Notes under the pieces: generated by a model | Seen by the model: the letters and a program-made list of their open reading frames with translations, nothing else | Database searches by the model: none | Told to the model about the DNA's origin: nothing | DNA from: Sanderia malayensis | Lineage: Eukaryota; Cnidaria; Scyphozoa; Semaeostomeae; Pelagiidae | DNA: 64,000 nt | Reading direction: 5' to 3' | Assembly (NCBI GenBank): GCA_013076295.1 | Contig: RQOL01000660.1 | Location: forward strand, 3,348,001 to 3,412,000 | Translations under genes and position numbers: made by a program | In this document: positions 22,501 to 34,673 of the stretch, piece after piece | Numbering within the stretch: the first letter of the stretch is position 1 | Layout: each line of letters starts with the position of its first letter

Positions 22501-25500
22501 GATTTTAAGGAGCTATCTATTAGCTCAGATTAGTTCATTCAATTTCCATACGTTATATCAAGCAGTTCTTTTCTTCTTTATTCAATTGCATATTAATTAT
22601 AATCAATCTGCTATTAATTTGCTGTTATTCTTCATCATTAAATATTAATCAAATGTCAAACAACATCTGACGATATCTCCATGATTTTAACGTCAACAAA
22701 AGTCCTTCGCCAACTCGTCTAATAATAATTTATTTTTAATTCTTTTTTAATTCTCGTTTAATTAAATTTACCCGCTGTATTAATTATCGTTTTCATTTCT
22801 GGCGACTTTATCTTGTCATGTGTTAAACATATTTTTGGCCATCTTCCCGAACCCGTATCGCAAGCTAATCTGTCAGCTATTTTTTATTATAGAATAGTTC
22901 ACTTTGGCTTTCGGTAGTGGAAACATATTCATTTCTCCATCCAACCCTCTTCCAATCTTGTTACCAATCCATCTTTCAATCATCCGTCAATCCAATTCTG
23001 GATTAATCCTTCTTTTCTGGATCAATCCTTTGATCCCTAATTTTATTCGATTTTCCCAATGCATTTCTTGATCTATTTTGATCCATGTTTCAATTTATAC
23101 CAGATGATTTATATAATCCATAATCCAGTAATCAATCCCTTTTTTAATCCATCTATCGATTCAATTCTAGATTAATCCATACATCAGCCCATTTATCTAT
23201 TCATCCATACATGTATCCATCCATATACCTATCCACTAATCCATTAGTTTATTCAACCAATTTTGCAATCCGTGCTTCAATCCTATATCAATCTATTGCC
23301 TTTATTTCAGCTTCGCTTCGATGTATCTTTCACTGTGTATTTTGTTTTCCAGGAAAGCTTTCTCACTGGCTCCAGAAGGCAGTAGGTGACTCAGTGGAAA
23401 ACGTTGATTACGTATTGATTGACAGGCAGAATCATCGAAACAAAGTGAGTTACACAACCCCCGTGTGCATCTTTTTATCCAGTAATCACCACTGCATATT
23501 GTCATGGTTTCAGGGGGTTTTATTGCACACTTTTAAGCGTGTTTTTTTTAGTTTGATTGCTACCACAAAGGAGATGATCAAGGCCCAACATTCAAGAGAC
23601 TTTACGTTGACATTGAACATTTGAATTTGAGTGAGTTATTGATTAGTGTACATTACGATCTTCAGTTAAGGCACTCCGTTTTTCCTTCATACAGTAAACT
23701 TTTGCTTACAGCAGCACCTTTATACACCTATCCATGCCGGAACAGGGGGGTGGGAGGGTGAGAAGTGGCCTTTTTTAATCATTAAGGCTGTTGTTTTACA
23801 ACTGGAAAAAGCGTTCAAAATGTGACGAAAAAAGTGAAAATTAACAGTTTACAATATATATCGTTTTGTTTTCAAGTTGCAAGCCTGAATGTGCTCTTCA
23901 AAAAAGTCTGACCCCCTCTTCCCCAGTGGGTTTCCGGCATCCCTGTATAGCAGACCCTTCTAAACGAGGGACAAGTATTTTTGTCACAAGATTTATGAAA
24001 TTCGGTCTTTTACAATCAACACCTTTTTGCAACAAGCAATGTTATCGAACCCATAGGTATTCGTTATATGAAGGTTACACTGTATTCTGCACTGTCTCTA
24101 TACAATATATTTGTTTGTTGAATGAAGGTAAAGTGGACGAATTGAAAGAAAAGGGGATAGTTGCATTTGGTAAGCATCTTTGTGGAGCGGCAACTGATTT
24201 ATCACTGAGATGTTTGACTGAAACACAACTTAATAACGCAGAACATATACAGTAAGTTTTTTCTATTTTTATTCAAGTTCTAAAGTGATTAAAAAGAGAT
24301 TGATTGATTGCTATAGCTATATCTATCTGAAGTCTTAATTGATATAATTTTCTATTACAATTTCAGTGCTGAGAAGAAACAGAAACTGGAACTATCTGAA
24401 TCATTTGACCATGGTGATAATTCTGTTTTCATCCTTTTTGCTTTATGCTGCTTTCATCGTTGTTCGTGGCCTTCATACGTTGGTAAAGAATTCTTTATTA
24501 ACAACGGGCTCAATGCAGTTGATTTTCATCGAATGAAAATGATGTGCAGCTGGGCGACCTGTGGTTTTCGATATCACGAGGACCGTGTTACAACAGGTAT
24601 TATACAGTCATTTAACGTTTTCGAACCTTTTATTTCCCAACACTTTTTAAATGTCTTTCCAAATGTTTAATATGTAAAGCATCCTTTCCAACCCCCCTAA
24701 CACTGCAAGCATAACACTTATATATGACATTTTCATTGAAGACCCTGATGCACTATACGCATTTATTTTTATAAGAGCATCCAACTTTGGGTAAACCAAA
24801 CCTTCGAATATCCCTAATTTTTAAAGATTCTTCGATTTAAGTTCACAGAGCCTTAAAATCTTCTTATTCTTAATGTTCTTGCCAGGCTCTAAGCTTATTT
24901 TCATTTGAAGCCTTAAATGGTTTATTCTTGCAAAAGAAACTTGTATGTTCTTTACTTTAAAAACAGCATAAAATATTATATAACCGAGAGTACACCTGCA
25001 AAAGTTCGAGTCTCATTTACTTTGAGCTAGTGTCAAAATTATTAATTTTTAACGAACAAGGACAAAATGTTCTAAAGGTGGCTTACACGTTGATAGAGAA
25101 GGCTTTAAAAAGTGATTGGAAGGCAGATTAATTGGACTAAACTTGATAGCTTTGTCTAAAGTGGATATGCCGCCTTCTAAATATGCTGATGGAGTTTGTT
25201 TTAATTGCAGAAGCCAACGTTCGAATGACGAATGTTTTTGTTTTTACAGTCTTTGATCGGTACAGAACTTCAAAATTGCTTTTAAAATCGGAAACATGGC
25301 GAAACATAGTAAATACTAAAGCTTTTCGTCTGACACTCATCAGAGTAGTACGTCAGAAAGAGAACGAAAATGAAAACCTAACGAACAATTATACCCAGAA
25401 GAGGATCGAAATTGGCCAATCATTGGCCATTTTTGTTTTTAATTAGATGCTATACTCGAACGCCAATCTTTACAGATTAAGATGCTACCATGTGTAAGGA

Positions 25501-26579
25501 AGTATAATATTTTTCTGCTTTTTCATTTGTTTAGGTGAGTGTGATTCTGAAAGCAACCCTGCAGTAGAAAATAATCATCTCAAGCTGATTGATGTTGAAT
25601 CGCATGCAGATTTGGATAAACAATCAGAGCAAGATTCAGATACACATTCAAAATATGAACAACACTCTAATGAACCAGTGGATTGGATAAACAACAGGTA
25701 ATTAATTGGTTCTGGTATTTATTTGTCTCACAACTTGAATCCAACCAAGCAGGACCATGACACTCAAGAGATTACTTCTTTTGCCGAAGGAGTATTAGTT
25801 TAATAGCTTTACCCCCCGTCGAGAATGCTTGATCAATTGACATGAATAAGAGATGGCGAGCCCTATGGGGGGTAAGTTATTCCAGTGTTTCAAAACTGTT
25901 CAAATTCGAGGGAAATCTCAATTGTCACCCACTATACACGTGCTTCTATTGTTGTCCTTTCTATTGCTCGAGTGAGTTGTCACTTCAAAACATCTTAAAT
26001 TTTTAATCCGATCTTCACATTTCCCTCCCACCTCTTCCCTTTCTTGTGATGTTCAATTGAATCTGGAAGCAATGAAGTTCGTGGTACGAGAAAGGTTTAC
26101 GCAAATTGTGCAATTTAATGTACCCTCATGTAAATAAAGTCCTTTGAGAAGTTTTGGGGAACCTCACCTCGATACCATAACGAGGCCCAGGTCCCTGCTA
26201 AGTATGACGAATTTCCCAGTGTAGCAAACTTTTGGCAGTCTAAACTGCTTCGTGGTGTAATTTATATTTAACCTTTCTCAAGTGGAATCTTTGACACAAT
26301 TAAGTACTTTTTGACACAATTAGTCTGTCTCACTATATTTTAACAGTTTGCCAACTTTTCACGTATAAAATAAAGTAACTTTCTTTTTTTTGAAGTAATA
26401 ATATCAAGCTAAGCTCAGAAGAAAAAAAAGCTATTGGTTTGCAGTGCAAAAGACTGATTGATATTGGAAGAGTAAAGTACTTGGAGAAGCACGGCTTCAC
26501 GGCTAAACTAATGTATTATGTAAATTCAGATGTAACACTTGAAGATATCGTTTTATTTGCCCAAAAGAAACATTTTTAG
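19549..26579 (+). CDS. TRMT13: tRNA 2'-O-methyltransferase TRM13 homologue
   Basis: Exons: 19549-19689, 20025-20068, 20165-20231, 20807-20983, 21593-21671, 23353-23444, 23552-23630, 24128-24251, 24367-24596, 25535-25697 and 26396-26579. They join in frame into 459 residues; human TRMT13 has 481. The enzyme 2'-O-methylates position 4 of certain tRNAs using SAM. The N-terminus has the TRM13 Cys/His zinc finger (CGFYVKRKRRCCKM, then YCAEH). Exons 2-3 make a CHHC finger (CPLDPSHTVFKDRL, then KHLQKC). Exons 5-6 give the SAM-binding FVEFGAGKGKLSHW. Exon 8 gives FGKHLCGAATDLSLRC, and exon 9 CSWATCGFRYH. The C-terminal KRLIDIGRVKYLEKHGF is family-typical. A second in-frame ATG at 19561 could also be the start. 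Confidence 0.96.
21110..21294. mobile_element. Tigger/pogo-like MITE, copy 2 (TRMT13 intron)
   Basis: Ends CAGTCAACTCTGTCTAATTC and the complement of CAGTCAAATCTGCATAGTTC, 185 bp, with TA after the right end. It is very similar to the copy at 1788-1971. Confidence 0.72.
22960..23260. repeat. Degenerate ATCCA-rich simple repeat (TRMT13 intron)
   Basis: Many irregular ATCCAT, CAATCC and ATTAATCC words without a fixed period, in the intron between 21671 and 23353. No gene signal is seen in the rest of this 1.7-kb intron. Confidence 0.5.
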
Positions 26580-28046
26580 GATTTGAATTTTGTTGTAAAT
26601 TATTTTAGATATCTTTTAAATTAGTTTGAGCATTTCAATTCCTGTATATGATTGAAAGAACACTGTTGTTCTTGTTTTATTATGATACAATATTGTGACA
26701 GGTGAAAGATTCTGTTTTTTTCACTGTTTCTCTTTCAAAAAATCTCGTCATGTTTTGGTTTTACTTAATGGCAGCTGCACAGAAAGATGAAAATTCCTTC
26801 GTCTTGCTTTTCGCAGGAAACAGAAAAAACAAAAGATATTTCTTTCATTATACAATAATTTTAACACCAAAGAAATTGACAAATATATTTTGTTTTTTAT
26901 GAGTTGGAATTGTCAAGGTTCAATCTCGATTGAAAATCTGAAGTGAAACAATCAACAATTGAAGATCAACAATCAACCTGTCCTTTTCAAAATTTCTACA
27001 AAACTTTAAAGAAACCCAGGTAAATAAGCAAAATATTCCAACAAAGTAAATTATATGATATATTATTCTTTGCAAATCATAAAGCAGGTCTTTCTCTTTG
27101 GTTTGGAAAATCTGAAACACGGTGATTCATTGGCAAATTGAAATAGATATAAACTATGAAGTTATAAAAGCCAAAATTGTTCAAATTACCACATAAAATT
27201 GACAAGTTTTTTTCTAATTTAGCTCTATAGAAAGTATTTTGGAAACAAGTCAGCAATGTTAGTTTCATGTTTTTTAAAGCAATTTCTTATGGATGAATTA
27301 ATAGCGAGCACTATAATTTCTATTTTACCCCAACCAAACATAAATTTTTTGCTTTGTCACCTGCCCCAAGGCAAGTAAAGTCTTATATTTCAAGAATTTA
27401 GATTTTTTAAGTAAAACCTGCTTTCATTTTCCTGTTTGCTTTATTTAGTTGCTGTTTATCTTAGTCTTTTTTAATCATTTTTCCACGTTGTTATGTTATG
27501 TTATCGTTATAGTTTAGTGCTGCCATGACTTGTGCGGAGGTGGTTCATTTTGATAAAAACAATAATGAGGTGACATATATTTTGAGAATTGCCTACCATG
27601 GAAGTCTCCGATGTTTTTACAGTTCTGTAACTTTCTTTGCTATTTTATAGGTCTGAAGGTTGAAACCTAGGATGGATTTAGGAGAAGAGAAGGAAATACT
27701 GCTGTTTTTTGTTTTATTTTGCTCGCACCGCATGCTCAAATCTTGTTTTGTTGATAATTGGCAATAAGCAATGACCTCCCTCCGTCTTAAAAACAGCTGT
27801 AAAAAATTCACAAGGCAGGTAATAAATTGTTGATGAATATTTCAAAGAAGAAGGACACTTCGAGAAAACTATATAGGATCTTAAGAAGTGAGCAGTTACA
27901 ACATATATATAATTTGAGATGAGAATGTTTTCGAAGATCAACCGAAGTCTATAAAGAGTTCTGGAAGAAACGTTTATATATTTTGGAAATACATGGTATA
28001 TACAATTTAATATATACAGAAGAGAAGCAGATGTATTAGTAGAAAT
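26580..28046. other. Intergenic, TRMT13 to LITAF-domain gene
   Basis: 1.47 kb that holds the TRMT13 3'UTR and the 5' region of the LITAF-type gene. No canonical AATAAA was seen close after the TRMT13 stop. Short open frames on the minus strand have no recognisable protein and look accidental in AT-rich DNA. I see no repeats or RNA genes. Confidence 0.5.
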
Positions 28047-29815
28047 ATGGTTTATGAAGAATCAAAGAGTAATGAAAAGCCTGATAAATCGGAAAAGAGT
28101 AGAAGAAAGTCCAAGTCTAAATTTAGAAGACTAAGTTTAGCAAAAAACAGGTATTTATAAAAAAATGACATGTATAAGCGATTGATTTGATTTTTAAGAA
28201 AAATTTTAATTTGTACAATCAACCATGCATTCAAAATATGCCGCCCATTTGAATTTCAATGTTTTTCTAAATTCTAATTTACAAGCATTCATTAAATTAG
28301 CAATATTAGACTGTTGTTGTTGAAGATATGAAGTTCTGAAGTTTTATATAATTTCATGCTTTTTTAAGGTCTTCAAAAGATAAACACGCCAAAGAAGAAA
28401 CAGAAACGTTGTTGAGCACAGAAAATGAAAATACAGAGACAGAATTAGATCTCGAAAGACAGCGGCGGAGACCCGGAGCACCAACCATCGATGAAATTGA
28501 ACTAAGAGATGTTCCTGTTTATATTATTTGTCCCAGCTGTCAGAATAAAGTTGTGACAAAAACAGATTTTGAAAGAGCGAAGGAGGCGAAATGTGCATCA
28601 GCTTGTCTTTGCCTTTTGCAGTAAGTAATGTTATTTATCAATTATTTCACACTTTCTACCGCAAAATTCGTGAAATTTTAGAAAAAGCTGAGGAGAATTT
28701 TATAGAAATGCAAATTTAAGTCGTGAAAATTTCGCAAGCAATGTTTGGAATCTTCATTTCCATATCAATAAAATCTCTCGACAATAAAAGCCAGTTCAGT
28801 CGTGAGGCGTTAATTGTTTGTCTGAATCTCTGCAATACACGTATTTGATGAGAAACTGGTTCATAAGAAACTAAAGCTAGAATGGCCAAGAGTTTAAGAA
28901 ACTTTGGTAGGTACCAGGTTTGACAATAACTTGGAAACTGTAAAATAAAATCTCTATCCTTTCAAAAGAAAGAGGCTTTTAGTACCACAACGCCAAAATT
29001 GTCATGTCAAATTAAGAACTTTTAGCAAACGCAAACACCAAGTGCAGTCCAAGTTTGTTATAAAATAAATATAGACACCGAAAGATCAAGAGCATAATGC
29101 TGACATATAAAAATCTATGACTGTTTTGAAGATACAGTTTACTCGCAGCAAAACCGAGCAAAACAAAAAAGCTTTCCAAAAAATAACAATTCACAATCAC
29201 AACAATAACTCACCAACAAGCTTGCCTTTATCGCGACATAACTTTCTTGGCTGTGCTATTTTCTGTTGCTACAAGAGCCGCTTAACTTTTTAAAAAAACA
29301 AACATATTCTTCCAGTTTAATTCGCTTTACATCCAAAAGTGTTTTTACAAGATAAATTATTCAAAAATTTGATTCACCGAGAAATTTAATTCACTTGCCT
29401 CATTCAAGTTGCGGGTCAAGCCGCATGGGAATAAAAGACCTGGACATAGGTTTTTATGGACTTTCAGTAAATTAAGTAACTTTATTCATGCAACAACAAT
29501 ACGTTGCTTATTTGCTCCATATTGTTCAAATAAAAATGTAAATTTAAATAATTATCTTTGCTGCAAATAATAAAGTTAACTCCGCTCCCTAATAGCTTGT
29601 GCGTCTTTTTGCACTCTTTAAATTTAAGGTTGTAGCTTTCATTCGCTGTGGCCTCCAATATTTTGATAATCAAAATTCATTATCTGTCTTTTTAATTCAG
29701 GTGTTATTGCTGTTTCTGGATACCACTTGTAATGGAAGGATTTAAAAATGTTGTTCACACATGCCCGAATTGCAAAGAAAGAATCGGTATTTATAAGAAA
29801 GTCAACTTGTTTTAA
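28047..29815 (+). CDS. LITAF-domain membrane-associated protein
   Basis: Exons 28047-28150, 28369-28620 and 29701-29815 join in frame into 156 residues. The first 70 residues are highly charged (Lys/Arg/Ser, then Glu/Thr). The LITAF (SIMPLE-like) domain fills the C-terminus: CPSC at residues 89-92, a hydrophobic cysteine-rich stretch at about 110-130 (ASACLCLLQCYCCFWIPLV), then HTCPNC with C140 and C143. The two CxxC halves bind one zinc while the hydrophobic part inserts in the cytosolic face of late endosomal and lysosomal membranes. Such proteins recruit ESCRT and ubiquitin-ligase partners. The PPxY motif of vertebrate LITAF is not visible, so I give no symbol. A polyadenylation signal AATAAA is at 29928-29933. 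Confidence 0.9.
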
Positions 29816-30512
29816 CCAAAAAAAATTATTCAACTAGTTAATTTATTCAAAACAAGCTAACTGAAATTCCAGCAGTTAGATACAAAGTTACTTGTATACA
29901 TACATAGTTTGTTTTTTCTTCATAAGTAATAAAATATTACAAAATGAAAATGTACTGAAATAAATAAAGTTCTCATAACATAAATCCCCTACCCGAGGGG
30001 TTATCTTTACTATAAATCTTTAACGAAAATAACAGGAGCGAGTTTAGACATATATATTAACCAATTGTAGGCATACTGCAGTATTTATAAAACTTAATAA
30101 AGATGTTGAGAAAAGATGCAGATAAAAAATCGTTTTCCCATTTAAGTCCCAGCTTATTCGAGGATTTACTGAATCTGGAAGATTACCAGCATTTAAAATG
30201 CAAAATATTCGTTTTAATTGATCACCATTACATAAACTATTTACAGAATCGTACAGAATACTATACCATGTTTATAATGTATGGATTGTGAAATATATTT
30301 ACAACAGCCAAAACCATGAACAGTACCATATTTACAGTTGGATCTTTTTGAGCAAAAATTTGCATTTTCAAACAATGCAGTTCAATATTTAATATAAAAA
30401 ATTGAATAATAATAATAATAATAATAATAATACCAGTAATGTTCCCTGCTAACATAGAGTCTGGCTGCAATGAACGAAGCTAAATGAGAAGAAATAAAAT
30501 AAAAAAGAAATG
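29816..30512. other. Intergenic between convergent genes; AAT microsatellite
   Basis: The 3' ends of the LITAF-type gene (+) and the first cysteine-rich membrane gene (-) face each other across about 700 bp. It holds the AATAAA at 29928 and an (AAT)n tract at about 30406-30432. No other gene is supported. Confidence 0.55.
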
Positions 30513-31901
30513 CTATAGAACGGTCTCTCTGTCACCTCCATTATCAACAGGATGATGGTTGGATGGATGTGTTATTGTTCTTTCAAGTGTTCTTACTCGT
30601 ATAAGCAGATAGCGAATGAAAAACCCTCCACCTGCACCTGTTATGAAAAATATGAACAGTTTTCATCAGTATGAGCATGCGGGGACATTAGGGGTGTGGT
30701 TGGAAGGCATCCCCCCAATTTAGAGTCGGTCCCAAATTGTGTTTATAAGGAGAAATTCAAATCAGTCCGAAACAAATTTTCGGGTATAAATGTAAAATAA
30801 TGCAATAAAGAATAATTAAAAAGTTCGTTAGTTTGAAGTTAACATATCATAAGTTAACAATATATTATTAAACCCCACAATTGTGGGGTTTAATAATATA
30901 TTGCATAAAAATTTCACTCACAACAAATCAAAACAAGTAAGGCCAGTGCGGCGATTGTATACCACATCAAGTCTTTGTCGTATGAACTTCTTTGTTGATG
31001 GCCTTTTTTCTCTCTTGACCCTAAAACAATAACGCCAAAAACTGAATTTCATTCTGAAAATAATAATAATGATCTCTGATGAGTCTGATCCAACAAACGT
31101 ACTTTTCATGTTGATATTTTTGTGCAGGATCAGGTAAGGAGCAAGAGAGAGAGAGAAAACAAAATTTGTGTTTATACTCTGACAGACCTGATAAGGTAAG
31201 GCAGTTAATAGTTGCGAATTTAGTTACGAGACTGCTGATAGCGGATAAGGTTATTGAAATATGCATAAGGTAAAACAGAAAATAATAGAGAAAAGAGGGA
31301 AAGGAGCCTGAAATGTTCACATAACCTATTTTCACTACAGCTATAGATGCTCTTTTAGGACTATTTATCCTTTGCAAGGTACTTTTTTCGTTCATTGTAA
31401 ATTTTCCGAATTTCTTCTTTTTGCCTCAACGCAACAGGGACTTCCCCCACGTTGTCTCAAATCGAACTATCGAACTACGAAGGGCTTTAAAATGAAAAAA
31501 TAAGCTTAATGATAGATCATAAAAGCCAAAAACTAACCTTTCTCGTGCTCTTTTGTTGCAATTTTCATAACAGTTTTTGCCAGTAATGCCATTCCTGGTG
31601 CAACAGACGGGGATGGTTCAGTGAAAACAGAAATGGGGCCGCAACAAATCTTGTTGCAATATTTTCGGTCTTCAACATTGAATATTGTGCTACAGTAGTT
31701 GTAGCCACCATCAAAACACTTCTGCTCTAACCAGGGCTTATCGTCCGTCTTGAACCCGCGAACGTTCTGCCCGTTTACTTCGTCAAGGCAAGTTACAGTT
31801 CCAGCAGGCTTGCCATATGCTAGTTGGATGGCAAGGAACACAACAACGAAAATTCCTTTAGCAGCATTCAGCCATATCTTGTAATCCACTTGCGGTACCA
31901 T
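30513..31901 (-). CDS. Cysteine-rich type I membrane protein, tandem copy A (unrecognised family)
   Basis: Exons 31901-31538, 31020-30922 and 30637-30513 join in frame into 195 residues; both introns are phase 1. I do not recognise the family. Order: an N-terminal hydrophobic signal-like segment (residues 15-30), a compact domain with six cysteines (38, 62, 70, 82, 86, 87), a Pro/Ser/Lys-rich linker, a membrane span at about 140-162 (MWYTIAALALLVLICC), and a 33-residue basic tail. The tail ends ETVL, which fits a class I PDZ ligand. Copy B, 0.9 kb upstream on the same strand, has the same exon phases, cysteine spacing and tail, so both are likely real and duplicated. A single-pass surface adhesion or signalling protein is plausible but is inference. 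Confidence 0.82.
30859..30902. repeat. 44-bp perfect palindrome
   Basis: A perfect inverted repeat with 22-bp arms and no spacer, centred on CCCCACAATTGTGGGG and flanked by TTTAATAATATATT-type arms. It lies in the second intron of copy A, 20 bp past that intron's donor. Confidence 0.85.
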
Positions 31902-32791
31902 AATTTACGAATTTTTCTTTAAAAAACTAAGCATTTGCTTGCAAGCCTACGTTTTGCCTCTTCCAAAGTCCGCACACCACAACTGAAGTTTATGAATGAG
32001 GTAATTCCATTTCACCATTCAATTCATAACTATATTCATTGACGCGCGCATGCGAACAAAGTAAGTCACCCAAAAACCATGTGATGAAGCAAAAAGGGTA
32101 TTTCCCTGTGAATTGAAGGAAAAAGACAAAGAAAATTTTTCGCTATTAAAACACATTCAGTTATAAAATTTCTCTTTACTCTGTTGGCATCTCGTTACTG
32201 CTTACAAATTGTATGATTTGTGAAAAGGGTCTTTTGTAGACAGAACAATATTTGTCAAGATGATTTTGAAGTGGGCCACAGGGACAGGGGTAAGTCTGGG
32301 GGTGTGTCATGTGTGCTGACAACTGCTTTTCCGCAATTCGAATCGGAGCCGTCGCGAAAGCTTTAAACACTTCTTATATTTTATCAAGAAACATCTTAGG
32401 TAATAGTGAAATCCACATGAATAAAGAAAACATTTGTAAAACACATCCGAATTTTCTAATTTCATCAGAAATAGATTAAAAAATATATGCAAAAATAAGT
32501 TATATCTGGTATTACAAGATAAATTATCGCAAAATAATATAAAACATAAGTTCTGAATGCATTGAAATATATAAAATTCTTCAGTGTTATTTGAAAATGA
32601 AGGTAGATCTTGTAAATCTACCTTCTTGTAAATGAAGGGCAAGAGTATGTAAATTTCCCTCTTTTATTTTTTCAATTTTTACCTGAACACCCAATCCCCA
32701 TTATTTACACTATTTACAGACTAACATTGCAAAATATATTTGCTGAATGAAATATTTGCAATTGGATGTCTATTGGGAGGGATTTAACTTG
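31902..32791. other. Intergenic between the tandem membrane-protein genes
   Basis: Holds the promoter side of copy A and the 3'UTR of copy B. A short hairpin (GAAGGTAGAT and its complement, 7-nt loop) is at about 32598-32624. Minus-strand open frames here overlap no conserved pattern and are rejected. Confidence 0.5.
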
Positions 32792-33856
32792 CTACAAGAT
32801 GGTCTCTTTCACTTCTTCGTTATCAACCGGTTGGATGTTAACTGGTCGCTCTATTCGTTTTTCAAGGTTTTTTACTCTTATCTTGTAACGAATCATAAAG
32901 ATCCCACCTGTTGAGAAAATATGAACAGTTCATTCACCAGCATAATTAACTAATGTAGAAAATATAATGAAAAATTTACAAATTAAGTTGTATATACACA
33001 CTTCCACATGTGTACACTTACATGATATCAAAGCCACAAATTGTACGACAACAATCATGTACCACATGAAGTTATTCCCAAGTAGCTTTGCTTCAAAGGG
33101 CTTCTTCCTTTCTTTTCCTAAAACACAACAACTATTTCATCTCTCTCATCATATCCATAATCAATCGTAATTTTTTCTTTTGAATTTCGATATTTTCCTT
33201 TATCGAGTCCCAAATCGTTTCGACGTCAGTAAAGGGGATTCCCCTCTCAACTGGGACTTTCCCTTGAATCGAACAAAGTCCAGCCTTACGTAATACCACA
33301 ATGCTTTGCAAAATTGTTTGCACTTGGGGCGTTTATCGTATATTAAACAAGAGACCTCTATTCCGGACAGCATTTTAGGCTGGGGGGGGGGGGGGGTATT
33401 GCATTCTGGTTTATCGAAGAATGCGAGAAACAACCAAAACGACTAACCTGTTTTGCGTTTGTTTGGCAAATTTCTTATGAGAATTTGAGACCTCTTTCTC
33501 GTTGCAACAGTTGGAAGATCTTGTCGCTTCAATTTCGCCTTGCTTGAAGTTTCTGCCACGACTGCCCGAGTTTTGACAGGAGCCACAGACTCAGTTGGTT
33601 TTTTCTTGGCGCAGCAAACCTTTTCGCAAAATCTTCGGTCTGTTTTATCGAATATCGTTTTGCAGTAGTCAACGCCATTCTCGATACATGGTATTTCCAT
33701 GAACTCCATGTTCTTTTTCCCTTTAAAGCCGAGAACGTGTTGGCCATAGACATTGTCAAGGCAAGTTAAATTAGACTTACCGTGTCTTAATTGGCTTGCA
33801 ATAAAAACAGGCAGAAGAGCATCGAGAAACAATTTTATCCAAACGCGTGTTTCCAT
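32792..33856 (-). CDS. Cysteine-rich type I membrane protein, tandem copy B (unrecognised family)
   Basis: Exons 33856-33448, 33117-33022 and 32907-32792 join in frame into 206 residues, both introns phase 1 as in copy A. Signal-like N-terminus (LFLDALLPVFIASQL), six cysteines at 32, 57, 65, 77, 81 and 82 (C-x24-C-x7-C-x11-C-x3-CC; copy A has x23 in the first gap), and shared words TCLD-V-GQ, GF and YC-TIF. A long Lys/Arg-rich linker (residues 84-150) is much more basic than in copy A. The span is at about 154-173. The tail (IRYKIRVKNLEKRIERP, then PVDN) is the best conserved part and ends ETIL, again a class I PDZ-type end. Product unknown; duplication with copy A is clear. Confidence 0.82.
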
Positions 33857-34673
33857 GTTTTTTCCACAATTGTTTCAAATAGTTTGCAAGCACACTCCGT
33901 TTGCCTTCACCATCCACAAGAATCTGCAAAGTCGAGATGACCAAAGGAATAAATACAGCACTCTCAGCTCAGTCACATGGATTTCTTGATTCATGACTCA
34001 GGTCTCTTTGACGTAAAATGCAAATTGACGTCAAGATCAGATCAAAAAGGGATTTTCCCGCGGCCAAATAACAATTCCTTGCACACTCTCGAAAAGCTAA
34101 AATCTAGTTTCCAAACGTCACAATGTAAGAAAAGGTTTCGGCGATTTTATGACGTCATTGGTCACGTGACTATGAACGACACTTGCTCTATGCTTTGTGA
34201 GAGAGCGTTGTCAGGGGTAAGTGGATTTGAAATGGAAATTTGGTGTATTCTTATGTTAATCTTGATAACAATACAACCACGCTTCAATTTTCATGATGTT
34301 CCATGGTTTTAATAATCAAGTTGTATTTGTGTCAAAATTAATGCTGAATGACGTATGGAATTCATCAAATAATGCGCTTTCGAGCCATGTGCCATTTTAT
34401 TGCACATAAAAGAATTCAGCAGAACATTGTGGGATCCACACATTTGCTTCTTATGATGTTTAATCAAGGCCCAAATCTTTATACAACCATAACTACTGTG
34501 CATAATTTTATTGCACATGAATAAGCAATAAGTATGAATATGATTACATCAGAAAAAAATTGTGTTCAAAACTCAAAACTGCAATGAAAAAACTAGTGAA
34601 TGACTCATAGCATAACTTAAAACATAAATGTTTGTTAATTAAAATCAAATGTTTATATATATGATTTTTTATA
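33857..34673. other. Intergenic between copy B and TBCA
   Basis: Holds the 5' region of copy B and the TBCA 3'UTR. A plus-strand open frame at 33977-34312 has no recognisable protein features. A poly-G run of about 16 is nearby at 33381-33396, inside copy B's first intron. Nothing else is seen. Confidence 0.5.

Noticed and set aside
31021..31395. 124-codon minus-strand frame
   Set aside because: It lies in the first intron of membrane-protein copy A and ends exactly at the exon acceptor; no family features.
32307..32642. 111-codon minus-strand frame
   Set aside because: Intergenic, AT-rich, Phe/Leu/Ser composition without motif or conserved partner.
33977..34312. 111-codon plus-strand frame upstream of copy B
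   Set aside because: No homology pattern, no domain, and it overlaps the likely promoter of copy B.
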